Of a stretch of DNA of 5,803 nt, positions 1-5,298 are shown one piece after another. This DNA comes from Streptomyces albidoflavus (GTDB lineage Bacteria > Actinomycetota > Actinomycetes > Streptomycetales > Streptomycetaceae). The notes below the pieces were generated by a model. It was not told the DNA's origin and did no database searches. It saw nothing but the letters and a program-made list of their open reading frames with translations. The position numbers and the translations under genes are program-made. The stretch covers positions 1-5,803 of the forward strand of contig NZ_JOII01000075.1 in the NCBI RefSeq assembly GCF_000719955.1. Direction: 5' to 3'. Within the stretch, counting starts at the first letter, position 1. Each line of letters begins with the position of its first letter.

Positions 1-486
1 CGCCCGGTGCCCCGTCCGCTCCCGCCGACGCCTGGGGGCCCGGCGCTCCCGCCGACGCCCGGGGGCCCGACGCTCCCGCCCGGCGGACGCTCAGACTCCC
101 CAGTGATCACGCTCGACCGCGAGCCTTCGGACGTCTCCGGCAAAGCCCGCGCCTCCCTCCCCCCGCAGCCGTCGAGGCCCCGCGCCGGACTTCCCAGCGG
201 CAAAGAGGGCAGCACGACCGCGCGTCCGGCCATCGGGCCGGGGCCGACCCCGGTCATGCGTCCGGAAGGCGGCGGCGCCCCGAACTATGCCTTCCGGCAG
301 GCACCCCCGCCCGCACAGGCGGGCGAGCCCAAGATCATTCAGGCGACGGTCATCCGCAGCACGCCCAACGGTCCGCCACCGCGCCCGTCCGGGTCCACGC
401 AGCCGCCGCCCCGCGCCACCGCACCGGCACGCCGCACAGCGGCCCCCGCGGTCCCGGCGCCCAGGAACACCGGCCGACGGGGGTAA
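1..486 (+). CDS. Proline-rich C-terminal tail of a truncated protein, probably a conjugation (T4SS) component
   Basis: The reading frame is open from the first base to a TAA at 484-486, so this is most likely the 3' end of a gene that begins outside the window; a GTG at position 7 is in frame but no ribosome binding site can be judged. About 160 residues are visible. They are strongly enriched in Pro, Ala, Gly, Arg and Thr, with no hydrophobic segment and no catalytic motif, so this is presumably an intrinsically disordered tail. It starts with a tandem 9-residue repeat (LPPTPGGPA/T). Such tails occur on actinobacterial VirB6/TrbL-like membrane proteins and on some coupling or ATPase proteins, but the sequence seen here does not decide between them. 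The next gene starts only 3 nt after the stop, so it belongs to the conjugation operon downstream. Coding status is fairly secure because of the gene spacing; identity is unknown. Confidence 0.7.
   Translation, partial: RPVPRPLPPTPGGPALPPTPGGPTLPPGGRSDSPVITLDREPSDVSGKARASLPPQPSRPRAGLPSGKEGSTTARPAIGPGPTPVMRPEGGGAPNYAFRQAPPPAQAGEPKIIQATVIRSTPNGPPPRPSGSTQPPPRATAPARRTAAPAVPAPRNTGRRG
18..80 (+). repeat. 27-bp tandem repeat in coding sequence (two full units, one partial)
   Basis: Units start at 18, 45 and 72 with the core GCTCCCGCCGACGCC; the second differs from the first by one or two bases and the third is cut short after GCTCCCGCC. The 27-bp period is nine codons, so copy-number change keeps the frame and alters the length of the Pro/Gly-rich tail. 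It is likely an in-frame minisatellite in a disordered region. Confidence 0.75.
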
Positions 487-489
487 GCC

Positions 490-1257
490 ATGGCGAAGAA
501 CGACGAACCGACCCCGGAGGAGTGGCGCGAGATTCTCGCCTCGTACTCCTATCCCGAGGAGGTCAAGAGGACCAAGGGGCGCCGCGCACGACGCGAGGCC
601 AAGCGCGAGCACCGCGACGACGTCCGCCGGCGTACGAAGGAGTACGTACGAGAGGAGCGTCGCCGCGACCCGCTACGCCCCGCCGGGGCCCTGATCATCG
701 TGGTGGTGATCCTGGGCCTTGGCGTGGGGGCCCGCTTCCTTTGGCCGGGACTCCTCGGCGAGAGCCACAGGGGTGACCGCGTCACGGCCACCGCAAGCCC
801 GATGCCCGGAGCCCAGGAGAACGAGGAACCCGCGGCGACGCCGAGCAGCTCCTCGCCGTCCCCGAGCGTCGACCTCAGCAAGCCGAACCACGTCGCCGAG
901 GAGGCCATCCGGATTTACCTCACCCGCAACCCGCCCAAGGACGGAGACCACACGGCGAGCGCTCTCCGGGCCGAGCCGTACATGACGGCGGCCCTGATTG
1001 AAAACCTCGCCGGGCACACCGACCCGGAATGGTCCAAGCTGGTCAGTCGCGGGGGAGTGGCAACCGTGCGCACGGTGAAGGTCGAGCCCGCCGGCACTGA
1101 TCTGCCGGTGGACACCCCCGTTCGTGTCTGGCGGAAGACCACGGCGAAGGTAGACGTCGAGGGGTACGAGGACTACAGCGAAACGACCGTGCTACAGGTC
1201 GAGGTGACCAACGGTGACGGCGACGGGTGGCGCGTCTCCCGAATCCTGGGGCTGTAG
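490..1257 (+). CDS. Single-pass membrane protein, TcpC/VirB8-like conjugation component
   Basis: This 255-residue protein starts at ATG 490, with GGGGG at 479-483 as a well-placed ribosome binding site and only 3 nt after the previous stop. Residues 1-65 form a highly charged cytoplasmic part rich in Arg, Lys and Glu. Residues 67-87 are a clear membrane-spanning helix (ALIIVVVILGLGVGARFLW). Residues 88-130 are a Ser/Pro/Ala-rich linker outside the membrane. Residues 131-255 form a folded domain: helical at first (HVAEEAIRIYLTRNP), then alternating beta-strand patterns ending in a strand that includes GWRVSRILGL. This topology of a short cytoplasmic N-terminus, one helix, a linker and an NTF2-like domain is that of VirB8/TcpC/TraH-type scaffold proteins of conjugation channels. 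The next gene, a cell-wall hydrolase, overlaps its stop codon by one base, which supports a role at the envelope. The family call is by architecture and context, not by a signature motif. It could also be a lineage-specific membrane protein. Confidence 0.68.
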   Translation: MAKNDEPTPEEWREILASYSYPEEVKRTKGRRARREAKREHRDDVRRRTKEYVREERRRDPLRPAGALIIVVVILGLGVGARFLWPGLLGESHRGDRVTATASPMPGAQENEEPAATPSSSSPSPSVDLSKPNHVAEEAIRIYLTRNPPKDGDHTASALRAEPYMTAALIENLAGHTDPEWSKLVSRGGVATVRTVKVEPAGTDLPVDTPVRVWRKTTAKVDVEGYEDYSETTVLQVEVTNGDGDGWRVSRILGL

Positions 1258-2462
1258 TGGACGGACGCGACGCCGTCCGGACCCTGGGCCGTTTCGCCGG
1301 GACCGGACTCAAGATCAAGGCCACTGCCATAGCGTCGGTGGTGTTCGTGATCTTCCTGGTTGTCGTCGGCATCTTCGGTGCCGGCACGGCCGGGAAGGCA
1401 TTGGCCGACTCCTGCGGCGAACGCGGAACACCCGGCGTCGACTACGGAGGGGGCACCGCCCAGCAGCCAACCGGCAACATCCGGAAGAACCAGATTGCGA
1501 ACGCCAAGATCATCGACAAGGTGGCCGACGGCGGCGGCCTGTCCGGTCGGGCAACGCTCATCGGCCTGATGACCGCCCTACAGGAGTCGACCCTCCTCAA
1601 CATTGATTACGGCCACCTCGACTCGATCGGCCTGTTCCAGCAACGGCCGTCGCAGGGCTGGGGTACGGAAACGCAGATCATGCAACCCAAGTACGCAGCC
1701 GGCATGTTCTTCTTCGGAGCGAGCCGCGACACCACCGCCGGAATTCACGGCCTGGCTGACATCCAAGGGTGGGAGGCGATGGGCCTCGGCCAGGCTGCAC
1801 AGGAAGTGCAGAGGTCTGCGTACCCCGAGCTGTACGACGGCCAGGAGGACGCCGCCCGGAAGATCGCCGCCGAGGCCGGGCTCGATCTCGACCGCCCCGG
1901 CAAGGGCGGTGACGCGGACGAGGACCAGGGATCAGGCGACGACACCGCCACCATGAACCCGGACCAAGACGACGCCCCCGATGCCAAGTGCTACCCCGAA
2001 GACGCCGACCGACCTGGCAAGCCCGGTGACGCCTTCCATGACGGTGACGCCCCGTGGCCCGCGACCGTGAAGAACCCCCGCAGTGCCGCGGACGCCATCG
2101 CCTGGGCGGAGAAGGAGGCCAAGACTGGCGGCAAGGACTGGTATCGCGCCTGCCTCGCGTTCGTTGCCAGGGCGTACGGCTGGAGTTTCTCCGGAGTGCC
2201 CTACGCCATCGACCACTACCGTGAGATGCCGGCCGACATGAAGCACGACAAGGACAGGAACCCCCCTCCCGGTGCGCTCATGTATTGGGAAACCGGTGGG
2301 CGAGCGGGGCACGTTGCTGTCTACCTCGGTGACGGAAAAATCGCCAGCAACGATATTGTTCGCCCGGGTTACATCGATGTTGTACCGGCCACCGACATTG
2401 AAACAAAGTGGGGTTCTACCTATGTCGGTTGGGCGCCACCGTATTTCCCCAAGGGTGGATAG
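1257..2462 (+). CDS. Membrane-anchored two-domain peptidoglycan hydrolase (lysozyme-like plus NlpC/P60- or CHAP-like amidase), conjugation-associated
   Basis: I start this 401-residue protein at GTG 1257, which shares a base with the upstream TAG and has GGGG at 1248-1251; an ATG at 1227 is in frame but has a weaker ribosome site and would overlap 31 nt. Residues 1-20 are cytoplasmic, and residues 22-42 form a membrane helix or uncleaved signal anchor. Residues 75-208 form a lysozyme/transglycosylase-like domain with ALQESTLLNIDYGHLDSIGL; Glu110 is the likely acid catalyst, followed by LFQQRPSQGWG. An acidic linker (about 209-270) follows. Residues 275-401 form a Cys/His amidase domain, with probable nucleophile Cys299 in DWYRACLAFVARAYGW, His352 in GHVAVYLGDG, and Asn365/Asp366 as candidate third residue. 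It would cut both glycan strands and peptides outside the membrane, opening the wall for the DNA-transfer channel, as do VirB1-type enzymes and the hydrolases of Tn916 and pCW3. Both active sites look intact. Confidence 0.85.
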   Translation: MDGRDAVRTLGRFAGTGLKIKATAIASVVFVIFLVVVGIFGAGTAGKALADSCGERGTPGVDYGGGTAQQPTGNIRKNQIANAKIIDKVADGGGLSGRATLIGLMTALQESTLLNIDYGHLDSIGLFQQRPSQGWGTETQIMQPKYAAGMFFFGASRDTTAGIHGLADIQGWEAMGLGQAAQEVQRSAYPELYDGQEDAARKIAAEAGLDLDRPGKGGDADEDQGSGDDTATMNPDQDDAPDAKCYPEDADRPGKPGDAFHDGDAPWPATVKNPRSAADAIAWAEKEAKTGGKDWYRACLAFVARAYGWSFSGVPYAIDHYREMPADMKHDKDRNPPPGALMYWETGGRAGHVAVYLGDGKIASNDIVRPGYIDVVPATDIETKWGSTYVGWAPPYFPKGG

Positions 2463-2477
2463 ATCGGAGAAAGATCA

Positions 2478-3341
2478 ATGACCATCACCGACCCCGACAC
2501 CGTTCCAGCGACCCCGGTCTACACCATCACCGTCAGCTCGACCGGCGTCGCCGCGGTCAACGGCGAGAGGGTCACCGAGCCGGGCCTCGACACCACCGAG
2601 GCCCGCGTCCGCGCGCTGGCCGAGGTCCGGATCAAGGCCGCCTTTCACGGCCGCCCCGTCCGCGTGCTCGCCAAGGAGGCCGACGGGACGGCCTGGCCCC
2701 TGATCGTGGACGCCGACGGCGACGTGGTGACGCTCGACCGCCCCCACCCGATGCCGCCAGCACCCGCACCGGTGCCGGCACAGGCCCCCCCTGCGGCCCA
2801 CGGCTCCCCGCCCGCGGGCAGTTCCTTCGTGCCCCTCGCCCCCGAGGAGGCCCGCCGAGCCATGGCTACCGCCCCGCCCGAGTGGGCCGCGCCGCTCCCA
2901 CCGCAGTACGCATCGGCCTGGGCCGAGCTCGTCGCCCACGAGCGCGCCGGACGTCTTGCCGAGGCCATTGCCGCCGCTGCCCAGCTCGAAACGGCCCTCG
3001 CGGACGCCTTTGGTCCCCTCGCGCCGCCCACGGTCAACATGATGACGACGAGGTCCACGTTCACCGCGCGTCGAGCTGTCGAGGAAATGGAGGACTGGGC
3101 CCCGGCGGTGGAGCTCCTCGTTGAGACGGCGCAGCGCCGCCGCGAGGCAGGGGCCCCCGAAGACGAGACGCAGCGCGTGATCAGCAACATGCACGCTGCA
3201 TGGGCCCGGCTCGCCCTGGAAGACCCCGAGGGAGCCCGCGAGACGGCCGAGACGGTCCTCGCCCTCCTCGGGGATCGCCCGCAGAACAAGCGCCGCGTAG
3301 AAGCCGTGTTCCGCCTCCTTGAACGAGGCGCAGCGAAGTAG
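2478..3341 (+). CDS. Protein of unknown function: beta-rich N-terminus, Pro/Ala linker, helical repeat-like C-terminus
   Basis: The 287-residue product starts at ATG 2478, with GGAGA at 2466-2470 seven bases upstream, and 15 nt after the hydrolase stop. Residues 12-88 look like a small beta domain (VYTITVSSTGVAAVNGERV, then a helix, then TAWPLIVDADGDVVTLDRP). Residues 89-118 are a Pro/Ala linker. Residues 119-287 are almost wholly helical and Ala/Glu/Arg-rich, with a TPR-like rhythm (AWAELVAHERAGRLAEAI; AWARLALEDPEGARETAETVLALLG). No signal peptide or membrane helix is seen, so it is probably cytoplasmic. It is the last gene before the operon terminator, so it may be an accessory or adaptor protein of the transfer machinery, but nothing in the sequence fixes its function. 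Coding is well supported by RBS, frame length and spacing. Confidence 0.8.
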   Translation: MTITDPDTVPATPVYTITVSSTGVAAVNGERVTEPGLDTTEARVRALAEVRIKAAFHGRPVRVLAKEADGTAWPLIVDADGDVVTLDRPHPMPPAPAPVPAQAPPAAHGSPPAGSSFVPLAPEEARRAMATAPPEWAAPLPPQYASAWAELVAHERAGRLAEAIAAAAQLETALADAFGPLAPPTVNMMTTRSTFTARRAVEEMEDWAPAVELLVETAQRRREAGAPEDETQRVISNMHAAWARLALEDPEGARETAETVLALLGDRPQNKRRVEAVFRLLERGAAK

Positions 3342-3362
3342 CAGGGCACCGCCGCCGAGAAG

Positions 3363-3406
3363 CCGCGAGACCCCCCTCCCGACACACGGGGAGGGGGGTC
3401 TCGCGG
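3363..3406 (+). terminator. Stem-loop terminator at the end of the conjugation operon
   Basis: A perfect 18-bp inverted repeat (3363-3380 and 3389-3406) with an 8-nt loop (3381-3388) begins 21 nt after the last stop codon. The stem is built on CCCCCCTCCC paired to GGGAGGGGGG. No T-tract follows, which is common for strong GC-rich terminators in Streptomyces. Confidence 0.85.
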
Positions 3407-3417
3407 GTTCCGGGCCG

Positions 3418-3442
3418 GGGCGCAGCAAGAGGGCGCAGCAAG
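3418..3442 (+). repeat. 13-nt tandem direct repeat
   Basis: GGGCGCAGCAAG occurs at 3418-3429 and again at 3431-3442. A degraded version (AGGCGCAGCGAAG) lies in the end of the upstream gene around 3325-3337. The repeat is intergenic, between the terminator and the hairpin block. Its function is unknown. Confidence 0.7.
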
Positions 3443-3473
3443 GCGCGGTAGGGCGTAGCGCAGGGCCCCAAGA

Positions 3474-3487
3474 GGCCCTAACGGGCC
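3474..3487 (+). other. Small hairpin with TAAC loop
   Basis: GGCCC (3474-3478) pairs with GGGCC (3483-3487) across a TAAC loop, followed by the T-rich run CCCTTTCTT. It could be a weak secondary terminator before the large inverted repeat. The four-base loop distinguishes it from the triloop hairpins that follow and resembles the TATC loops at 5420-5447. Confidence 0.5.
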
Positions 3488-3491
3488 CTTT

Positions 3492-3742
3492 CTTCCGGGG
3501 CGTGGCCCAGGGTGCCACACGGCACGCCGCGCACCGCCCTGCGGGCCCTGGCGGGCCCTCCGGGCGAATCGCCGGGCGCCTTCGGCGCGTTCACCGGCGA
3601 TTCGGTCCCGCTTCGCGGGACCGCCCTTTGCCTGCGCCTTCGGCGCGCACCGGCAAAGGGTTTTCGGCCCTGCGCCTTCGGCGCGCACCGGGCCGAAAAG
3701 CACGCGCCGTGCCGCGCGGCCTCCTGGGTCACGCCCCGGAAG
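3492..3742. repeat. 251-bp block bounded by 40-nt imperfect inverted repeats
   Basis: The left arm 3492-3531 and right arm 3703-3742 align without gaps as an inverted repeat: 34 of 40 positions are Watson-Crick matches and two more are G-T pairs. The outermost 13 positions (CTTCCGGGGCGTG) are perfect, and the outer 21 have a single wobble. The 171 nt between the arms is packed with smaller hairpins. Nothing in the block looks like a gene; open frames across it appear to result from high GC and lack ribosome sites. It could be a non-autonomous palindromic element, a large RNA leader for the downstream operon, or a DNA secondary-structure site used in replication or transfer. I saw no clear target-site duplication. 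Confidence 0.8.
3536..3699. repeat. Hairpin array A, including nested hairpins
   Basis: Read left to right, the array contains: GCCC-TGC-GGGC (3536-3546); GCCC-TCC-GGGC (3555-3565); an 11-bp outer stem CGAATCGCCGG (3565-3575/3594-3604) enclosing GCGCC-TTC-GGCGC (3576-3588); a 9-bp stem with TTC loop (3603-3623, CGGTCCCGC arm); a 9-bp outer stem CCCTTTGCC (3624-3632/3652-3660) enclosing GCGCC-TTC-GGCGC (3634-3646); and a 10-bp outer stem TTTTCGGCCC (3661-3670/3690-3699) enclosing the same inner hairpin (3672-3684). The last two outer stems are perfect palindromes split by an identical 19-nt insert, TGCGCCTTCGGCGCGCACC. Every loop in the array is three nucleotides. Role unknown; the array forms the core of the 3492-3742 inverted-repeat block. 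Confidence 0.85.
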
Positions 3743-3750
3743 CGCTACGC

Positions 3751-3765
3751 GAAAGGCGAGCTTTC
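3751..3765 (+). promoter_or_regulatory. Small hairpin over the ribosome binding site of the zinc-ribbon gene
   Basis: GAAAG (3751-3755) pairs with CTTTC (3761-3765) around GCGAG, ending one base before the GTG start at 3767. The only Shine-Dalgarno-like bases (AAAGG, 3752-3756) lie in its left arm. Folding would hide the ribosome site, which may keep translation low or make it conditional. The stem is only 5 bp, so its stability is doubtful. Confidence 0.4.
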
Positions 3766-3766
3766 A

Positions 3767-4327
3767 GTGAACCCAATTTGCTGCCCGCAGTGCGGAGGAC
3801 TCTCCGCCTACTGCGTCCGGCCTGACGGCCTGTTCCAGTGCCCCGAATGCGGGGACCTCCTCGACCGCCGCGACATTGACCTCGACGGAATGGAGGTCTG
3901 GGGAGTAGCGGCCGACGGAACCCTGTCGACCACCACCGACCCGGCCCACTCCCTTGCCTGCCTCATGGAGGCAATCGAGGACTTCCTCACCGCCGACGAG
4001 TGCCCGAACGCCGAATACGCCCGCCTCGACTCGATGCGGAACGCGACGGAATCCCTCGCGGCGTACATCGACGCCCGCCGCCTCGGAATCAAGCGGCCCG
4101 AATTCGGCTACTCCGAGGAAAGCGTTCGGACCGCCGTCAACGCGGGTGCCGACATGATCCTCGGCGCGATCAGCCTCGGCGAGCCCGAAGAGGACGCAAT
4201 CAACCTCGTCGTGAACGCCGCAATTACGAGCCTCACCAACCCCGGCGCCTCTTTCGCCGAAATGGTCGAGGAGAACTACGGCGAGGACGCCGAAGAGGTC
4301 CGTTCGTGGTGGGGGTGGAGCAAGTGA
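3767..4327 (+). CDS. Small zinc-ribbon protein of unknown function
   Basis: The 186-residue product is started at GTG 3767, because the zinc-ribbon motif begins immediately after it and the sequence further upstream is the hairpin block, although the frame stays open back to 3512. The N-terminus holds two CxxC knuckles, CPQC (residues 6-9) and CPEC (25-28), spaced as in a rubredoxin-type zinc ribbon of about 30 residues. Residues 60-105 and 115-175 are helical and acidic, and the C-terminus is Trp-rich (VRSWWGWSK). There is no membrane segment or signal peptide, so it is cytoplasmic, perhaps binding nucleic acid or a protein partner. Its stop overlaps the next start by 4 nt (GTGA), implying translational coupling. 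Glu and Gly codons look less strictly G/C-ending here than in the conjugation operon, by eye only. No family recognised. Confidence 0.78.
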   Translation: MNPICCPQCGGLSAYCVRPDGLFQCPECGDLLDRRDIDLDGMEVWGVAADGTLSTTTDPAHSLACLMEAIEDFLTADECPNAEYARLDSMRNATESLAAYIDARRLGIKRPEFGYSEESVRTAVNAGADMILGAISLGEPEEDAINLVVNAAITSLTNPGASFAEMVEENYGEDAEEVRSWWGWSK

Positions 4328-4884
4328 CCAACAACGAAACGCGTCGTTACGAACTCGGCGACCCGAACCAGGAATGCCGTTACCCGGTCCGATTCAACGG
4401 ACTGCACATCGGCCGCATTTACCGGTGGCACGGCGCTTGGTACGCCGTCCCGGCCGGACAGAACGAAGAGATCCGAGTCGCCGCCGGAAGCGTCGGTAAG
4501 GAACTCGCCGCCGGTTACCTCGTCGCCATGTACGAGCTGCGGCAGATCACCCCGCAGAACTCCGAGGAGGACCAGGAGACCGCGCCCCGCGAATTGGTCG
4601 GGCCGGTGCCCCTCCTTCACCCGCGAATGCCTGCCACGCCCCGGAACACCGAGGCCGCGCGCAAGGCAATGGACGGACTCGCCGAATTCCTCTGGACCCC
4701 CCTCGGCGGCTACCCCGGGGCCGATAACCCGTGGTTCCTGCGGTGCCAGCTCTGCGGGTGGCAGGGCCCCCGCTACTGGTCGCACTTGCGCGGGCGCAAC
4801 GGCAACCCGCCTTCGACGTTCCGGCACCCCGGGTGCCTCGACGCGGACAAGGTCCGCGCCGCAATCGCCGTCTACGGCAAGTGA
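4324..4884 (+). CDS. Unknown small protein with a C-terminal Cys/His putative zinc site
   Basis: Start GTG 4324 forms a GTGA overlap with the preceding stop; GGGGGTGGAG lies just upstream as the ribosome site. In-frame GTGs a few codons earlier are possible alternatives. The 186-residue product has a beta-rich N-terminal half (CRYPVRFNGLHIGRIYRWHG, then AWYAVPAGQNEEIRVAAGSVGKEL), a Glu/Gln linker near 78-90, and a helical segment (TEAARKAMDGLAEFLW). The C-terminal half carries Cys141, Cys144, His154, His168 and Cys171 in CQLCGWQGPRYWSHL and STFRHPGC, an arrangement that could bind one zinc ion. No membrane segment is seen. Being coupled to another zinc-motif protein of the same length suggests the two act together, but they are not clearly related in sequence. 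Function unknown. Confidence 0.78.
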   Translation: MTNNETRRYELGDPNQECRYPVRFNGLHIGRIYRWHGAWYAVPAGQNEEIRVAAGSVGKELAAGYLVAMYELRQITPQNSEEDQETAPRELVGPVPLLHPRMPATPRNTEAARKAMDGLAEFLWTPLGGYPGADNPWFLRCQLCGWQGPRYWSHLRGRNGNPPSTFRHPGCLDADKVRAAIAVYGK

Positions 4885-4901
4885 AAGAAGGGGAAAGGGA
4901 A

Positions 4902-5192
4902 ATGACGGACCTTTACGCGGGCGGCACCGCCGAGGCCAATAAGACCCGCGCACACTGGGCACTCACGGCCCTGGAGGCATTCGGCAAAGAGACCGGGCAA
5001 AACTACATCGACGGCACCCTCGACGTGGGAGACGACGTACTCAGGGAATTGGGCGGCGACCTCCTCGCCGACCTGTTCCACCTCGCCCGCCTCAACGGCT
5101 GCGCCCCGGAACTCGTCATCGACGCGGGCCTCATGCACTTTGAGGCCGAGCTCGACGAGGAGCGGGCCGAGGAAATCGAGCCCTCGGCTTGA
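4902..5192 (+). CDS. Small acidic protein of unknown function
   Basis: The 96-residue product starts at ATG 4902 with a strong AAGGGG (4888-4893) eight bases upstream, 17 nt after the previous stop; the same frame is open further upstream but only inside the preceding gene. It is predicted mostly helical (AHWALTALEAFGKETG; DDVLRELGGDLLADLFHLARLNG; PELVIDAGLMHFEAELDEERAEEIE) and strongly acidic at the C-terminus. There are no Cys clusters, signal peptide or membrane helix. Small acidic helical proteins at operon ends are often partners or modulators of the upstream products, but that is inference. It is the last gene before the terminator at 5240-5272. Confidence 0.8.
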   Translation: MTDLYAGGTAEANKTRAHWALTALEAFGKETGQNYIDGTLDVGDDVLRELGGDLLADLFHLARLNGCAPELVIDAGLMHFEAELDEERAEEIEPSA

Positions 5193-5215
5193 CCACATGA
5201 CGGACTGACAGAACG

Positions 5216-5234
5216 GCCTAGGTAACGACTAGGC
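5216..5234. repeat. Short inverted repeat GCCTAG-N7-CTAGGC
   Basis: GCCTAG (5216-5221) and CTAGGC (5229-5234) are separated by seven bases (GTAACGA) and lie between the last stop of the small operon and its terminator. A related CCTAGCC appears twice at 5717-5732. It could be a protein binding site, or simply part of a weak hairpin before the terminator. Confidence 0.5.
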
Positions 5235-5239
5235 AACAG

Positions 5240-5272
5240 AAAAAGGGTGGCCGGTGAATGGCCACCCTTTTT
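5240..5272. terminator. Rho-independent terminator, probably bidirectional
   Basis: A perfect 13-bp stem (5240-5252, AAAAAGGGTGGCC; 5260-5272, GGCCACCCTTTTT) with a 7-nt loop ends in five Ts on the + strand and, by symmetry, on the - strand too. It closes the three-gene operon 47 nt after its last stop and would block transcription from either side. Confidence 0.93.
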
Positions 5273-5298
5273 CCGTGCCCAAATGCGCGGCCAATCGA

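Noticed and set aside
1227..1256. ATG 1227 as start of the hydrolase
   Set aside because: It gives a 31-nt overlap with the preceding gene and a weak ribosome site; GTG 1257 shares one base with the stop and has GGGG at the right distance.
3576..3684. UUCG tetraloop RNA hairpins
   Set aside because: The CCTTCGG core suggests the stable C(UUCG)G loop, but full pairing of the arms needs a three-base TTC loop; the tetraloop register breaks the next pair.
3565..3699. CRISPR array
   Set aside because: The repeats are 13-19 nt palindromes centred in other palindromes, with no regular repeat-spacer period of about 60 nt and no cas genes.
2475..3703. Two - strand open frames of about 350 codons opposite the 287-aa gene
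   Set aside because: They are antisense frames over a well-supported gene with good RBS, cross the strong terminator, and encode Arg/Gly-rich sequence without domains.
3512..3766. Upstream extension of the zinc-ribbon gene to ATG 3512
   Set aside because: The frame is open but consists of the hairpin array translated into a low-complexity Arg/Ala/Gly peptide; there is no RBS at 3512, and the zinc-ribbon fold starts right after GTG 3767.
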